Assembly (NCBI RefSeq): GCF_964355755.1
Contig: NC_092680.1
Coordinates: 5,125,001-5,189,000 of the forward strand
DNA length: 64,000 bases
Source: Antedon mediterranea
Taxonomy: Eukaryota; Echinodermata; Crinoidea; Comatulida; Antedonidae
Direction of reading: 5' to 3'
Each line of letters begins with the position of its first letter. The first letter of the stretch is position 1. A program made the position numbers and the translations under genes. Under the pieces are notes generated by a model that was not told the origin of the DNA, did not search any database, and saw nothing but the letters and a program-made list of their open reading frames with translations. Positions 33,896-46,945 of this stretch are shown piece after piece.

Positions 33896-35190
33896 ATTGG
33901 GAGGATAAAATTGACCTCTGATCTTCCAAAGGTTTTACACATTTTTATGACCCGTGTTAGCACCAAAATGAATCCACAGGCAGACAGACAAATCTAGTAA
34001 ACTCATTCCTTATAGTAATTATCTTACGATACACGAATATTGCACGCGTGTCACACGAAAGATATTTAACAGTACGTAAATACCATTTTGCAACTGTGTT
34101 ACGCATATATGACACGAACCAACTAAGATTTTGATATAGCGCCCTCATTAGAAGTTAATTAACAAAGAACTCATTGAATGCCCTTGAAAACACAACGAGG
34201 GAATCCTATTTGACGTCACTTCAAGCAATACTCAATCGAGGTGAATAAAATACTGAATTATTAAATTAATGTGCTCGGCAGATAGTCCCGTGGTTAGGTG
34301 AGCCATGCACGCTAGTTTTCTTATTCTTAACTCTGCAGCATCAAAGTGGGTAACGCAAAATTATATTCTGCACATAATACCGACGGACAACGCACGGATT
34401 TCAGTAGTGAAAAAAAACAAAGCCTAATTTATTTATCTGGGATTTGCTTTTAGTATCTTTTGTCTCGGCTGAAGAAGATGTACATACGCTTGACGGAATA
34501 AGCAAGATTACGATGGCAGGTTGCCGACTCACCATAATAACAAGATGCTGAGTGTCTTGCTGCTGGTACAACGTATAGCTAGCGTGAATGTTTCGACTGT
34601 TAAATCTCTGTAATAGTACTATTCATATTGTGCAATGCACCGGAGATATTTGTCTTTCTATTTAATTCACGACTGATAAAGAATCTATTTCACAGCCAAC
34701 TTTAAAGCATTTTTATTCCTGCTTAAGATAATCGTCAAAATTATAATAGATTATTCTGTGTAAACGATTTCTCCATGTTTGTGGACGTGCGTCAACAAGC
34801 AAGTCCTTTTTGACAGAGTTAAGCGATTGTGTGGTTACGTAACACACGTCAAAATAATTGTGATTCAAATAGACTGTTGTTGAAAAAAACAATGCTACAT
34901 CCTCGCGCATACAAGGACATAGTTGCATACAAAACGACTGAGAAATTATAGTGAATCGGCGTCAGGTGTGGATAGGAATGTTAGCGTTGGACAAAACAAA
35001 ATCTACTTGAATATTTGGGAAAATATATTCTGCGGCTTGTCATACCTGCTATAATTGTATGTGTAACAATTCTCGGTAATGACTTCGCAGGGAAACTATT
35101 AATTCATTTGAATATTTACATTTCTTCTGCATTTGGCCTAAGCCAGCGTATTTCTTAATTGGAGTATATTACGTGTGTGGCGGAGGCAGC
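33896..35190 (+). other. Region upstream of the LRR receptor exon
   Basis: No repeat family recognised. This stretch should hold the promoter and 5' UTR of the gene starting at 35191, but no convincing TATA or initiator element can be singled out. Frames at 33957-34148 and 34713-34928 (minus) are not supported. Confidence 0.4.
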
Positions 35191-35387
35191 ATGGAGAGAG
35201 TTCTACACTCTGTGTGTTTCTGTTGGATTTTTAGCCTTCTCTATATGGTCACGCCTCTGTTAGCGTGTCCGGAAAATTGTGAATGTCCATTGACGGAATT
35301 AAGGATTGAATGTGACGATATAAATACACTTTCCTCTCTCCCGACATTCGACGATGATCCCGATGTTTATTCATACATTGAACAACT
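35191..35387 (+). CDS. First coding exon of a secreted/membrane LRR protein, LGR-like
   Basis: The ATG at 35191 opens a signal peptide (hydrophobic VCFCWIFSLLYMVTPLLA) cleaved before CPENC. An LRR N-terminal cap follows with the pattern CPENCECPLTELRIEC, then DDINTLSSLP, and the exon ends ...YSYIEQ with a split leucine codon at a GTAAGT donor (35388). A phase-2 intron at the conserved leucine of the first repeat is the known arrangement in LGR/glycoprotein-hormone receptors, whose cap also has a CxDI...SLP-like ending. Other LRR receptors share parts of this design. Later exons were not found in the window; they may be small 70-75 base exons I could not see, or lie beyond it. The product would act at the cell surface. 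Confidence 0.75.
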
Positions 35388-38300
35388 GTAAGTAGCCACT
35401 TCATTTTATTTAACAATATAACTAATATTTTCTTTTATTTCTTTATTTGAAAAGCCTGTTTACGAATAACAACATGTCTGCCACACCTGTGTGTGAAAAT
35501 ATCATGTGATCAGTCTTTCTGCTGAGCGCCTCGTATACACGCAAGCGCAGACGCCATAATACTGCGTATAGGCCACAAGTTAACCACAGCGGATTGCACC
35601 CGGTCGTAATGAAAATGTATTTCCCCGTACGAAAAAATTATATAAACGAAATACAAAGCCTGCATGGCTATCACAAGTCATGATTTCTTTTAACGAATCG
35701 GTGCAACAAGGGCGGCTAATTACATAATGGCAAGGTTATCTTCCTACTGAACGTCCTTGGTCCAAGTGGTGTTCATTTATTGTGCTGCTGTGTGCTTGAA
35801 CATTTGTTTGTATTCGAAACATTATTTTAATCTGTAGTGTATGATTGTAATTTTACTTTGTAAACACCTTATCACTGTTTAAATCTGCTAAGATTTAAAC
35901 CAATTGGCCTAGTCGGTGTGGATTGCTAACTCCAATCTTTTACCGACGGGTCATAGCCCAAATCATAATTATTACACTATTTTGTAATGGAAATTGAAAA
36001 AAAATAAAATTGTGTTTATATAAAAGAAGGATCCTGCATAGTGACTGAGAACCTTATGTTATACAGTTGTTGTAGGCATACGTCATCGTAATCTACAGTA
36101 TTGATTGGTTCATTAATGTGTGCATTTGAAATTTTACCTTTTACCAGTGGTGTCATCCACGTGTCTTCCAAAGGGATTCCTAATAAATGGGTCTATGGTC
36201 TTTTATAATGGCATTATACAAGGCCTTTCTGTCAAAATGTAATCTTTGATGACGTCATAATTTAAATGGTGGATCACCCTGTGACACGAACACGAATTGG
36301 CAATACGCGCGCGTATGTTCATTTACATACAGTAAACGTCCTCATTTACAAAAAATCTGCCCTCCTCATTTACATAAAACTTCATTTACAAATCGTTTCC
36401 ATTACATTCAATTTAAAGTTGATACAAACTCATTTGCCTGAAACAACCTTTGTGACAAACGCATCTTCTTAATATTTCTGATGGGTTTCACATCAAGGCA
36501 ATTATTGTCTTGCTCACACAATTCATTAAAATAGTGACTACATAAATATAGTCGCACCCATTTGGCCGTCCCTTGTAAACTTCGAAGGCATAATTACAAA
36601 CCAATATGTAACCGCCTTCTTTTTCGTTAACACCTTCCTAATTTGCATAAAATACAAACGTCAGCGATTTTTTTTTAGAAACGTATAACTTTAGTTTCGA
36701 ATGTGTATGATAAATCACACATGTTACTGTACATAATTTTAAACGTGTATAACACTCATTGACAAGGCACGGTAAAGAGTATCCCGTTTGCATATTGCAT
36801 CCCGTTTACAAAAGAAAAAAAATCGCACATAATTGGAAATCAGTATGTAAGAATGCTAATGCTTTTAATTTATTCATAATTTGATTTATCATCACGTGAT
36901 TTATCATTCTTTTAAATGTCTGCAGGTAAAGAATTGTACGGTCATTTAAGCAGGAAGTATTCGCCTAGACCTACTTAATATGAGCGCGTATTGCATGTGA
37001 CACCGTTCGGTATATCGTGTCACGTAAATTGAATCGCATTTTGCATCGCAAAAAATGTTCGCAATCAAATAATTTTCTCAGAGCAGCGTGCATACGATTG
37101 AGTATTTATGTAATCGAGAAAATATTAATCCGAGCTTATATCACAGTATAGATAAGAAGATATAACTTGCATAGTAACGCATATCCACGCCCATAGTGTT
37201 CTATGCTAATATGTATCGCATTTCATGAGTGAAACATCTTAAGACAAAAAACAAATGATTCGGAATTATTTGAGCGCTGTAATATTAAAAAAACACGTTC
37301 AGATATAATTTTAATTTTATTCGAATATTCATAAATAAATGATATTATTAATGATGACGTGATGGTTATCATTGGGGTCCCCTGTTCCACATAATTGATG
37401 GTTTTAATGTGACGTACGGTATAACATGACGCAGCATTTATTGTTCTTCACACACTGATTAAAGTGTAATACAGTATAAAATAAACCATGTAGATGCGGG
37501 TAGGCAGGTACTGTAGCTCGCTCAGCTGGTTTAGTATCAGTCTTGAAAATAAAGTGGTCGTAAAACAGAATAGGCCTAGACCATTAACCTACATAAAGAG
37601 GAAATCATTGTCGACACTCATGCAAGCATGCGTCGATAACAGCAATATTTTTCCTCCGCGTGTGACACACGTAATATTCGTGGGGTATCGAGGATCAGCT
37701 AAATCATTAAGTATGAAATAATATTAATTTATTTAATAAGTAGTGTAATAATGATGTACTGAATTTTTAGTACAACGAAAACTAAACATACAGCATAAAA
37801 GAAGGGGCTTTGTAACGAATTACAGTACAGTAATAATAGGATAGATCTACAGTAGTTTTGTATATAGGCATACAGTAGTACTACTGTATAATCTATAGGC
37901 CTGGTTTTACCGTTACCATATATGTTGTTTGTAGACTGGTAACAAAGGTTGCATGTAATAAGGATACTGAATGTTAGAAGTATTGTATAATAATTACCGA
38001 TTATGATTGTTACAGCGACCCATATAATAAAAAATACAGTACGTAGAAAAATAAGTGCCAGAAAACCACTTTGCCCCTTTGGCGTCCCATACTGTTTTTG
38101 TAACATTTCCCAAAATATAGTAATTACCTAATTACTTATATTAAAGCTGTTTAGATTTGTTATGAAGGCCAAGGACACTCGTGATGTGGGTCACGTAAGA
38201 CAAAGGAGCTTCGATTTATAAAATAAATTATTCTAAATAAAAATGTAGGCCTACTGTCCTACCAAGCTAAATATTAATAAAAGAAAGTGTTAGCAGCTAG

Positions 38301-38734
38301 ATTCTGGCCATAATTGAAATAGAACAAAGGGTCAGATATTCATGAATGAACTAGTCAAGTGTCCGTTCTTTGTATAATTAGTGAATTGCAAATAAATTAA
38401 AAATATAATATAAATATTTATTATTGTAAGCACAAACTAAACGACAATTCGCGTGCTTTTCATAATACTAGTGAGAACATGGGTTGGCACAAAGTACAGG
38501 ATCTCAATATAAATACTGATTTTAATCAGATGAAACAAATATCGATTTGTCCACGGGTGTAAGAGAAATTGAATAATGCGAATTCTTTGAGGATCAATGA
38601 CGTCCAGGGTTTTTACGTTTGTCTCAAATTCGCCTCTGGAATAAGTCTTACTTAAGTCCCTGCTGCTCTTTAGTTCGCGTCTGCGCAATACATCGAACAC
38701 TTATCAGTGTGGTCTTTTATTATTTCGCGTATTA
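35388..38734 (+). other. Presumed start of intron 1 of the LRR gene
   Basis: The segment begins with the GTAAGT donor. No LRR-type internal exon was recognised on the plus strand. The 125-codon minus-strand frame at 37729-38106 is hydrophobic and AT-driven. A TGTAGCTCGCTCAGCTGG word near 37510 looks faintly like a tRNA A box, but no B box follows. Confidence 0.4.
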
Positions 38735-38892
38735 AGCTTTGTTTCCATTAGGACGCAGCGCAAGGACGTAGACACAACGTAAGTGAGTTGACCAATCACA
38801 AACGATGAATTATTCGAACAGTCGCTTGTCATTAGTGTCAACACGCTTGCGTTGCGTTTACGTTCTTGCGTTGCGCGTCCTAGTGGGAACCG
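38735..38892. repeat. Foldback MITE family B
   Basis: TAAGCTTTGTTTCCATTAGG, then ACGCAGCGCAAGGACGTAGA, GAGTTGACCAATCACAAACG and GCGTGTCC-type right end reading CGCGTCCTAGTGGGAACCG. It abuts a family A element directly on its right. Confidence 0.8.
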
Positions 38893-39055
38893 TCTCAGTA
38901 TCAAACTAGTTAGAAAAAAAGTGTGTGCACAAATATGGTAGTTGTATGCTTAAATATGGTAATGGAATGCGGTGGCGATATAACATCGTCATGTCCATTA
39001 TTATGGACACATTATATTTCTGGTCATATAAAGTTTGATAGTGTAGACAGAGCTT
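38893..39055. repeat. Foldback MITE family A, left end eroded
   Basis: CAGTATCAAACTAGTTAG, AAATATGGTAGTTGTATGC, TCATGTCCATTA and a complete right end TTTGATAGTGTAGACAGAGC. The left terminus is shortened at the join with the family B copy. Confidence 0.75.
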
Positions 39056-39587
39056 TAGCTTGAGTGGAAAATAATGTTCATCGAATATGACAATTCTTGA
39101 CCGTCTGATTGGGTGTTTCATCACAAATAGTTTGAACGTAACGAGTAACTGGGGACGGGGGGTGGGGGTGAGATTACAGTATAAGTTTGGGGCAGTTTTA
39201 CACTGTTGTTTTTAAACAACGCGCAGTAAAATGCGTTACGCTTGTTCATGCACACATACAGTACACAGGATACGAAATGGGTAAAAATAGCATATCATCA
39301 ACCTAAATGTACTGTGAATATTTAATTCAATTAAACAAATTCATTGTCAGATTATCATCGGCGGTTTCATTCATGTTAATCGAATATATTTGTGAAGAAG
39401 GTCGTTGCCTAGAAAATCCTAGACATTTGATTTACTTTTGTAGTGGAAGATTTTAGGTGAACAGAAAGAATGTAATTAGAAAACTACAAAGTAGGCCGCA
39501 GGTATACAGGTTGGCTGCCATAAAAAATACCGTACTGTATATGAAGTAGAATTCAAATTCAAAAGTGTTTTCTTTTTTTATGTGCTT
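39056..39587. other. Intergenic or intronic DNA
   Basis: A GGGGACGGGGGGTGGGGGTG run lies near 39151. No gene recognised. Confidence 0.4.
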
Positions 39588-39665
39588 AGCTCACCAGTCG
39601 GCGTTTCGATTTTTGTCTATAAAAACGAGTATTATAGATATGGAACGCCAAACATGCCAACATGT
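39588..39665 (-). repeat. Family F fragment
   Basis: AGCTCACCAGTCGGCGTTTC, TAGATATGGAACGCC and AACATGCCAACATG match the centre of family F in the orientation of 41628-41779. Confidence 0.45.
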
Positions 39666-41627
39666 TTTTGAAATACTGTAGTCGAATCGCCGTCTGGAAA
39701 CAAGACAGTAGGCACGATAATATGTAATTGGTAGTCCTATGATGTTCCTCTTAACTGGTTTGGGTTCTTTTCTCACGAAACAAATAAATAAAATATTTAT
39801 AATTAAAAACACCATTTTAGAACGAAACATGTGTACAATAGACCTACAGAAAAATTTAACATTAACAATCTATGATACAGTACCATCCTCGATTTCAATT
39901 TAAGGTTTTGTTGTGGGCCTACTGTTTGTAGTAGAATAAGTGCACTATCTGTTTACTATATACAGTAGACTTTTGCCTATTCTCACTCTTTGGTTAGCAT
40001 TGGTGATATAGGACTATTAAATTATGATGCTAATAATTTTGATATTACAATCATCACCATCATTAGTATTACGGTAACTACTGTAACACTTGACTTAAAT
40101 ATGATGTCATTTGACAAACTATACACTAGATTGAATTATTAATATTCTGTAACTTGTTAAAATGGTTAATTTCTCAAACAATTGTTTGTAATTCGTTTTA
40201 AGACGATTCGGAAATAATTTAATAAATTAATTAACCCGCATATCAACAATGGTCTAATCTAAACGCGATTAAAGTTCGCGTCGGTTATCGCGTTACATCA
40301 AACATGTTTCACCATAAACGCGTTTAATTAAGCAAAACACAAATCTTTTTAATTGAACATGTTCGGTTGTTAACAAGTTGTATACGTCACAATGTATACA
40401 TCCTAACATATACACGGTAATAATGTATACTGGTGATAATAACTCTGTCCACTTCCAGAATTTAATTTAACAACATTAATCAACAACGGGATGTGATGTC
40501 AACCTCTCCTAAAAGCGCAAACGCTTTAGGCTAGACCATTGAGGTATGGCTAGACGATAACAATGACTTGTTTCAAACCCTTCCCTACTCCGACTTTCTA
40601 GATTTATGATCTGGGCTAGCTCTAAGTGTTATTAATCTTGCCACAATTGCTTACAGCGGACGTTTTGATTTTAGTTATGACACGCCATGTCTGCCAAAAA
40701 GGCACATTAAGGTGAATCAATCTAGAAGCTATAGACTATGACTTCTGTGTTTTAAGTACAGTATTATTACAGTATGTTCACAGTCCATAGTTCATTTTCA
40801 CAACTGTAACAACTAAGATAAGGAGATAAGGTGTATGTATTTAAAAACCAATCGTAATATCGATATGTCGGTCAATCGTTACTTCATGGTCAATTTGAAC
40901 GTAAGTCTATATAAGCTAAGGTGATTGCAACGGTAGTAGTAGTACATTGTACCACAGAAAAAAATCTTGATTCTAGTCCCACGAATATTTGTTTGTCTTA
41001 TTAACACGTCGCCGTGTGAATGTGGCTTTATATACTGTAGTTACGTTACAATCGGATAATTCTGAGTACTGTATTAGGAACAAGGGAAGCTTACAGTTAA
41101 GGAAGTTTTCAATTATTAGTATTAAACACACATACATTAGTAACTAACTTAGTTATCGTTTCCCACTGTCCATTTGTGTGCCTCCTCACACACTCCCTAC
41201 AGTACACGCATGTCATGTACCACCCTCTTGGTATACTTTCCATCATGTAACAATACATCAGGCCTACTAAATTATTCAATGGAATAAGGTAAGCCATTCA
41301 TCTAACAGGAGCCATAATAAAAACACATCCACTGTAACAGACTAAACATTATTTTTTCCATTGTCCCTATGATCATGATGAGAATGTGTTATGTTAATAT
41401 TAATGGCCAACAAATTTACACATTCGTAAAACAAATCGAAAGTTCGTTATGTATTCTTTGTGAATTCTATAGAATATTTGGAATTTTATTTTAAATTGAT
41501 TGAGAATTCTCTTCGTTTTGTACAATAGGCCACGTACTTGTTGGCGGTTTTAGTCTAATAATTGTAATTTATCATTTTTATTTTGTGCAATAAAATGCAA
41601 ATATCTACTGTAGAGACCTACACTACA
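39666..41627. other. AT-rich intergenic or intronic DNA
   Basis: Contains a weak family F fragment near 40655-40705 (GACGTTTTGATTTTAG, ACACGCCATGTCTGCC). No coding exon found. Confidence 0.4.
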
Positions 41628-41779
41628 GTTAGACTTGCCCCAAGTCTGTAGTTATTGTCCATTTTATGTTAGTCCATCGTTTTAGTTTTCGTGGGAAAAG
41701 TGTTGTACGTATGAAACGCCATGTGTGCCAAAATATTTATTAACTAATATTAAGTTCAACAGTCTGGAACCTAGACTGG
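41628..41779 (-). repeat. Family F dispersed repeat, reverse orientation
   Basis: GTTAGACTTGCCCCAAGTCT, GTATGAAACGCCATGTGTGC, CAAAATATTTATTAACTAAT and GTCTGGAACCTAGAC are the reverse complement of the blocks at 63833-63990. The terminus GACTTGCCCCAAGTC is itself nearly palindromic. Confidence 0.65.
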
Positions 41780-42555
41780 TTTAAAGAATATTAACATGAT
41801 AATTTTATTTCTCATAGTTGGTTTTTAGTACGAAATCTTAATTTCAAGATGTGTTCTTCCTCCTATTTGTTGATATTTTGATTGATTCAAAGTGTACTGT
41901 TCTGTGGTGACAATTTGGATAGCGCTGAAGGTGCCAGTTTCCATTTCTTTATGTTTATAAAATAAACCGCGCCTATAAAAACAACCCGGATGAGGAGTGA
42001 CTTTAATGGTCGCATCATCCGCCTGTATATTGATATGTGAACACAACAAATCTTCTTTACGATTCTCCTAATACTAGTCACGTGTAGTATTATACTTCAG
42101 ACCAACGTCATTATGTACACTATAATATATAATCTAATATGTGCGACTCAATTTGCGGTATATTTAACCTATATATTGAGTCAGATTTTTATTAAACGTA
42201 TACGATAAAGATATCTTTGAAACTAATCTTAATCGAAGGATAATCCTCCGGATTTATTTAAGCCTAGAATAAATTTTCGAAGAACACTATTTAGCTTATA
42301 AAAGCTTTAATGCAATAGTTAATGTTTAAAAAATATATGATACAGTATTTTATTTGTTGTGAACACAGCAAAGAGGTTTTTAATGAATACCACCTTATGT
42401 CACCCTATGTAGGCCTACAGTAGGACTTGTACAGTAGTTATAGATGTACATAAAATATTAATTCAATAACAATGTATAGTTGCAGTAACAAGCCGTATTT
42501 GTTCCTCCTATAAAAAATAAATAAACATATTGGTGCTAGACAACTGTCTTTTTTA

Positions 42556-42660
42556 TGTTTAGTCCACCAGTCGGCGTTTTGATTTCTGCTTGGTGGAAAG
42601 CTCAAGTATAGATTATACATATGAAACGCCATATGTGCCAAAATATTTGTCTTTTTTTAA
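42556..42660 (-). repeat. Family F partial copy
   Basis: TTTAGTCCACCAGTCGGCG, ATACATATGAAACGCCATAT and GTGCCAAAATATTTG. Lacks the GACTTGCCCCAAGTC end. Confidence 0.6.
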
Positions 42661-42775
42661 CGAATACCGTAGAAATGTACAGTATATAACATGAACTATG
42701 CCTTTGTTATGTGGAGGAATGGATGAATATGGAAGATACCGTGATTCAATATGACAGAACAATGGTGATTATTTA

Positions 42776-42886
42776 AAGCTCTATATCTCAAACTAGTTTG
42801 ACAAATAAAGTGTGCCCAAATATGGTAGTGATATGACGTCATCGTGTCCATATATGGGCACATCACATTGAAGTTTGATAGTGTAG
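42776..42886. repeat. Foldback MITE family A, short copy
   Basis: AAGCTCTATATCTCAAACTA, GTGCCCAAATATGGTAGTGA, ATATGGGCACATCACATT and AAGTTTGATAGTGTAG. Both outer ends are decayed. Confidence 0.75.
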
Positions 42887-45800
42887 TTTTAAGATATTGA
42901 TTATGAATGTTGTGTAATGTAATGTGAAAGAGATGTTATAGATATTAATATGTTGCTATGTTACTGAAAACAATGATGATATATTGAAATTATGTTGATA
43001 CTAATGTTGTGAGGTTATTGGATATGATTTATTTATAATATAAGTTGCTGACACTCCGTTATTTACCTTTCACACTGTTGAATAAAAAAATTTAATTTGA
43101 GATGATTTGGTTATGAATGTTTCCATGTGACATGACGTAAAATGATATATGAAAATAATTGTTATGAACGTTGTTATGATGACACAACAAGGTTTAATGA
43201 TACTGTAGATAATATGATGGAATTATAAGATAGGCAATTGCCATGTGAAGCGACATGATTTACGACATGAGATAAGACGAATGTTGGAATGTAATGAGAT
43301 ATAATATTGATAGAAAGATGTGATTTAATAATTTTAAAAACAACTTTGTATATCGTTTGATGTCACGTCGATCAAGCTAAAGTTCAACGAATGTAGTCAC
43401 ACTTTCCACCCAATACACGAGTTACTTAATTAACGAGTTAGTTAATATCTAGCGACAATACTCTGACACCCTGTATCGCTTCTTCTGACACAATGAGAGG
43501 GGTAAGTTCATAATTAGTACTTAGTGATATTGGTGTTTCAGTCAACAGGCACGATACCGCAGTGTGTTGTCACTAGGTAGAGTACAATACGAGAATCGTC
43601 TGTTATTGGTAACAACAATCATATTATTTAACGTTTGTATTATTAATTGATGTTTATCACGTATAATTTCCGAAACTGGACGTTGAGTTGTTATGTTTTA
43701 ACATTGACATAATCATTGTCTAATTTGAATGCTAAATTGTCACATTCACCTATGGAACGCCAAAGGGCATGATTACAGCATGAACCTTGAATTAGTATTA
43801 TATAATAATATAAATAATTATAGGTCTATGATTATAGTCATTCCCTTTTTAATCAACTAGAAAATGTTGAAATTGGACATTGTATTTTAAATTTCGAACG
43901 GGGGCCGTTTCCTCCCACCCATTGTATCCGCCTATTTATTATACGGTGTATTATACATGGTGATTGTTTCGTTAACTAAAAGAGATTTCGTTTTATTCTG
44001 AACCCTAATTAATCGATAATTAATGTAATCGATCAGCACTTTTCTACGCCTGCAGCATTTGTTCACCTTCACGGACTGTGTGTTGAAATGTTAGCCTTGG
44101 TCAGATAATTACCGGCCAGTCAATTTGAATATATATTCAAGGGTAGAGTGAAAAAGTTCGTCGTGTCGTGTTGATTAGTTCGTAGTATTGAGTAATAAGC
44201 TTGAGAGGAAATTACTCCTAACTCGAGGGTCAAAATTCGAATGTTTCAAGTTACATTGAAAACAAAATACCAATCTATCACCGTTAGTTTTGCCTGGCGG
44301 TATTTATCAAATTGATACTGGCACATTAAAGCTGGTTTCTGATAGAAATATCATACTGTAGGCCTAGACCATCCATTTATGCGTTGTTATTGGACGTGAG
44401 TGTTGTATATATACTGTTATGTAGTACCTGTTAAAATTCGGAAAATGTAATTCTCGGAAACAGACTGTGTACGTATTACAAAAACGGATGGAAAGAGAAA
44501 TGTGTATCGGCACCATTTGATAGGTATTGTAGGCCTATATAAAATTACTGGTCTACAGCAAATGAAGGTCCTGTAGGCCTATAAACATACAGTAAGATAG
44601 CACAAGTAGTCGATTAAAAACAATCCCGGTTCTTGTTTTTGGTAGGCCTTATGTGGTATGTGTTATATTTCAGGGTAGTACTGTAAGGATCATTTCATTT
44701 CAATTTTGTTTTCCTTTTCCTTAATTATTTATTTTTCACTTAAAAAGTATACTGGTAGATTTAATGATCGATTGACTAGAGAGAGAGAAACGTTTTCCTA
44801 CATCAGTAACTACACGGCCCAGCCCAGCCTTTAGGGCAAACGACGTATTGATTTGTGTGTGCCTTTTTGTATAATTATAGTGTACAGGAATTTTATATCT
44901 GACACGTAACAATTCCATTCATAATATACCGTACTGTACAGTATTCTAGATGGTTTAATATTAGTAAAAAGATAACATATTGGCACATACGGCGTGTCAT
45001 ATATAATATACTTGATCTAAAACTGTTTAGTGTCTCAGAACGGAAGTAATAAAAATACGATAATAAAGAAACGATATGGCACCTTTTGCTCTCCATACAT
45101 TTCTTTTGTGTTAATTTCGTATGATTTCACAACCATGCGTTCTCGGTAAGATTACCATGCATTTGCGACGTTTTTAATTTGTACCTTTCCAATTTACAAA
45201 ATGTATGCAACTCAGCAAATATAACTCGTTCATTCAAGGTTTCTTTTTTAATGAAACATGTCCCTCGCAAGGTCGCTAACCCATGGTCATTGTCCTGCTC
45301 TCCTTCTTGTGACTCATAGGCAGTGGAACGAAACGCATCCATTGAGCCACATCTTGATAAACCGACGGATTATGGGACGTAGTAATAAATGACATGGTTT
45401 TAATAATTGATAATACAACTACAAATATACATTATTTGTACGCACAATAATAATAATAATAATAATATTTATATGAAAATAATAAGGACGGTGTACATTT
45501 TTTTTTTAGTATTGGAGAGCCACTTTGATAGTGCTTGCACTGTTGGCAATCCTCAGGGTACTCCATCCCTTGTTTGTAATGTGTTGGTTTCTTATTGTAG
45601 GTATACCTGGAAATTGAATAAATAAATAAAAAATAAATACATTTTAATCTAATTTACGTTTATGACAATCGTCTGTAAATCAAATAGGCATATTTTAAAG
45701 AAAATAAGTAAAAACTAAAACCAGAAAGCACAGAAAATAGAATTAACTAACTGCGGGCGCTGTATAGAAAAAGTGCGTACAGTATAATACTATATGCACT

Positions 45801-45899
45801 TTATTTTTAACATTGTATTATTAAAATATTTAAAAAATGTAAATATTGTTATACAGTACTGACTACTATTATGTGGGCTTTGTTGAAAAAACACGATCA
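42887..45899. other. AT-rich intergenic or intronic DNA
   Basis: Between 42890 and 43330 there is a GATG/ATGTTG-rich simple stretch. ATGAGAGG followed by GTAAGT at about 43494-43507 looks like a short 5' exon with donor, but nothing else supports it. GTGGCTCAATGG (minus strand, about 45335-45346) resembles a tRNA A box without a B box. Confidence 0.35.
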
Positions 45900-46436
45900 T
45901 TGAACGTCTAGATCTAAGAAGCTATGGGGTTTACTTATTAATTTAAATAAAATAAAGTGTAAAAAAAATAATTTGCATAATGAAGTGTATGTATATAATT
46001 TTATATAAATTATTATTATTTATTTGTATTGATAATCTGCGATAACCCCTGAAATAACAGATAACTGTTATACTGTAGATTCTTGCGTCTAGGCCTAAGA
46101 AGCTATGCTGATAGGCTTACTTATTAATTTAAATAAAATAAAGTTTTTAAAAAATAATTTGCAAAATGAAGTGTATATCTTATGATAATTATGTATTTAT
46201 ATTGATAATCTGCGATAACCCCTGAAATAACAGATAACTGTTATACTGTAGATTCTTGCGTCGAGGCCTAAGAAGCTATGCTGATAGGCTTACTTATTAA
46301 TTTAAATAAAATAAAGTTTTTAAAAAATAATTTGCAAAATGAAGTGTATATCTTATGTGTATTTATATTGATAATCTGCGATAACCCCTGAAATAACAGA
46401 TAACTGTTATACAGTATTGTAGATTCTTGCGTTATT
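45900..46436 (+). repeat. Three-copy tandem repeat, ~166-173 bp
   Basis: GCGATAACCCCTGAAATAAC, AGATAACTGTTATACTGTAG, GCCTAAGAAGCTATG and AATTTGCAAAATGAAGTGTA recur three times. GATAACCCCTG starts at 46041, 46214 and 46380, so the offsets are 173 and 166. AACAGATAACTGTT is a small palindrome inside each unit. Non-coding. Confidence 0.8.
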
Positions 46437-46737
46437 AACTTATTTCTGTTAATAACTGGATTAAATTTCTAATTTTAATTTTAGCATATGGACGTGTTAA
46501 ATATATTAAGTATAAGTTTCGATTTAATTAGAATCACACTGTTTATGCTAGGTTGTGTTTACACGATCGTCGTGTTTAACGGCACTCTTGTTAGTTTCCA
46601 TAGTGCCATTCAACTTTATATCAATTTCTGCTGCCAAGGTATTTAAATTAATTCCATGCGTTAGAATTAGATTAACAAAAAAATTTACTTTGTGATCTGG
46701 TGTTAGGGGTGACCACTGATGGAGTCTATAATTACGC

Positions 46738-46945
46738 AGTGGTGGTGACGATTAGTTGATTATTAGTGTTGATGATGATTAGTTGACATTGGTGAAGGGA
46801 ATGATTGCAGTATGTTGATGATGGCAACGGTTTTAGTGGTGACGGCAACGGTTTTAGTGGTGATGATATTAGGACCTAACATAATATTAGTACCAGAATG
46901 GTATAGTAGTATGGACATGATTGTTAGTAGTGGTGGTGGTATTGA
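46738..46945 (+). repeat. GGTGATGAT-type simple repeat
   Basis: GGTGGTGACGATTAG, GTTGATGATG and two adjacent copies of GGCAACGGTTTTAGTGGTGA. The frames at 46812-47018 and 47006-47227 arise from it and are not accepted. Confidence 0.55.

Noticed and set aside
37729-38106. 125-codon minus-strand frame, the longest after the transposase
   Set aside because: Hydrophobic bias comes from AT content, no family resemblance, overlaps TACAGTA-type simple words.
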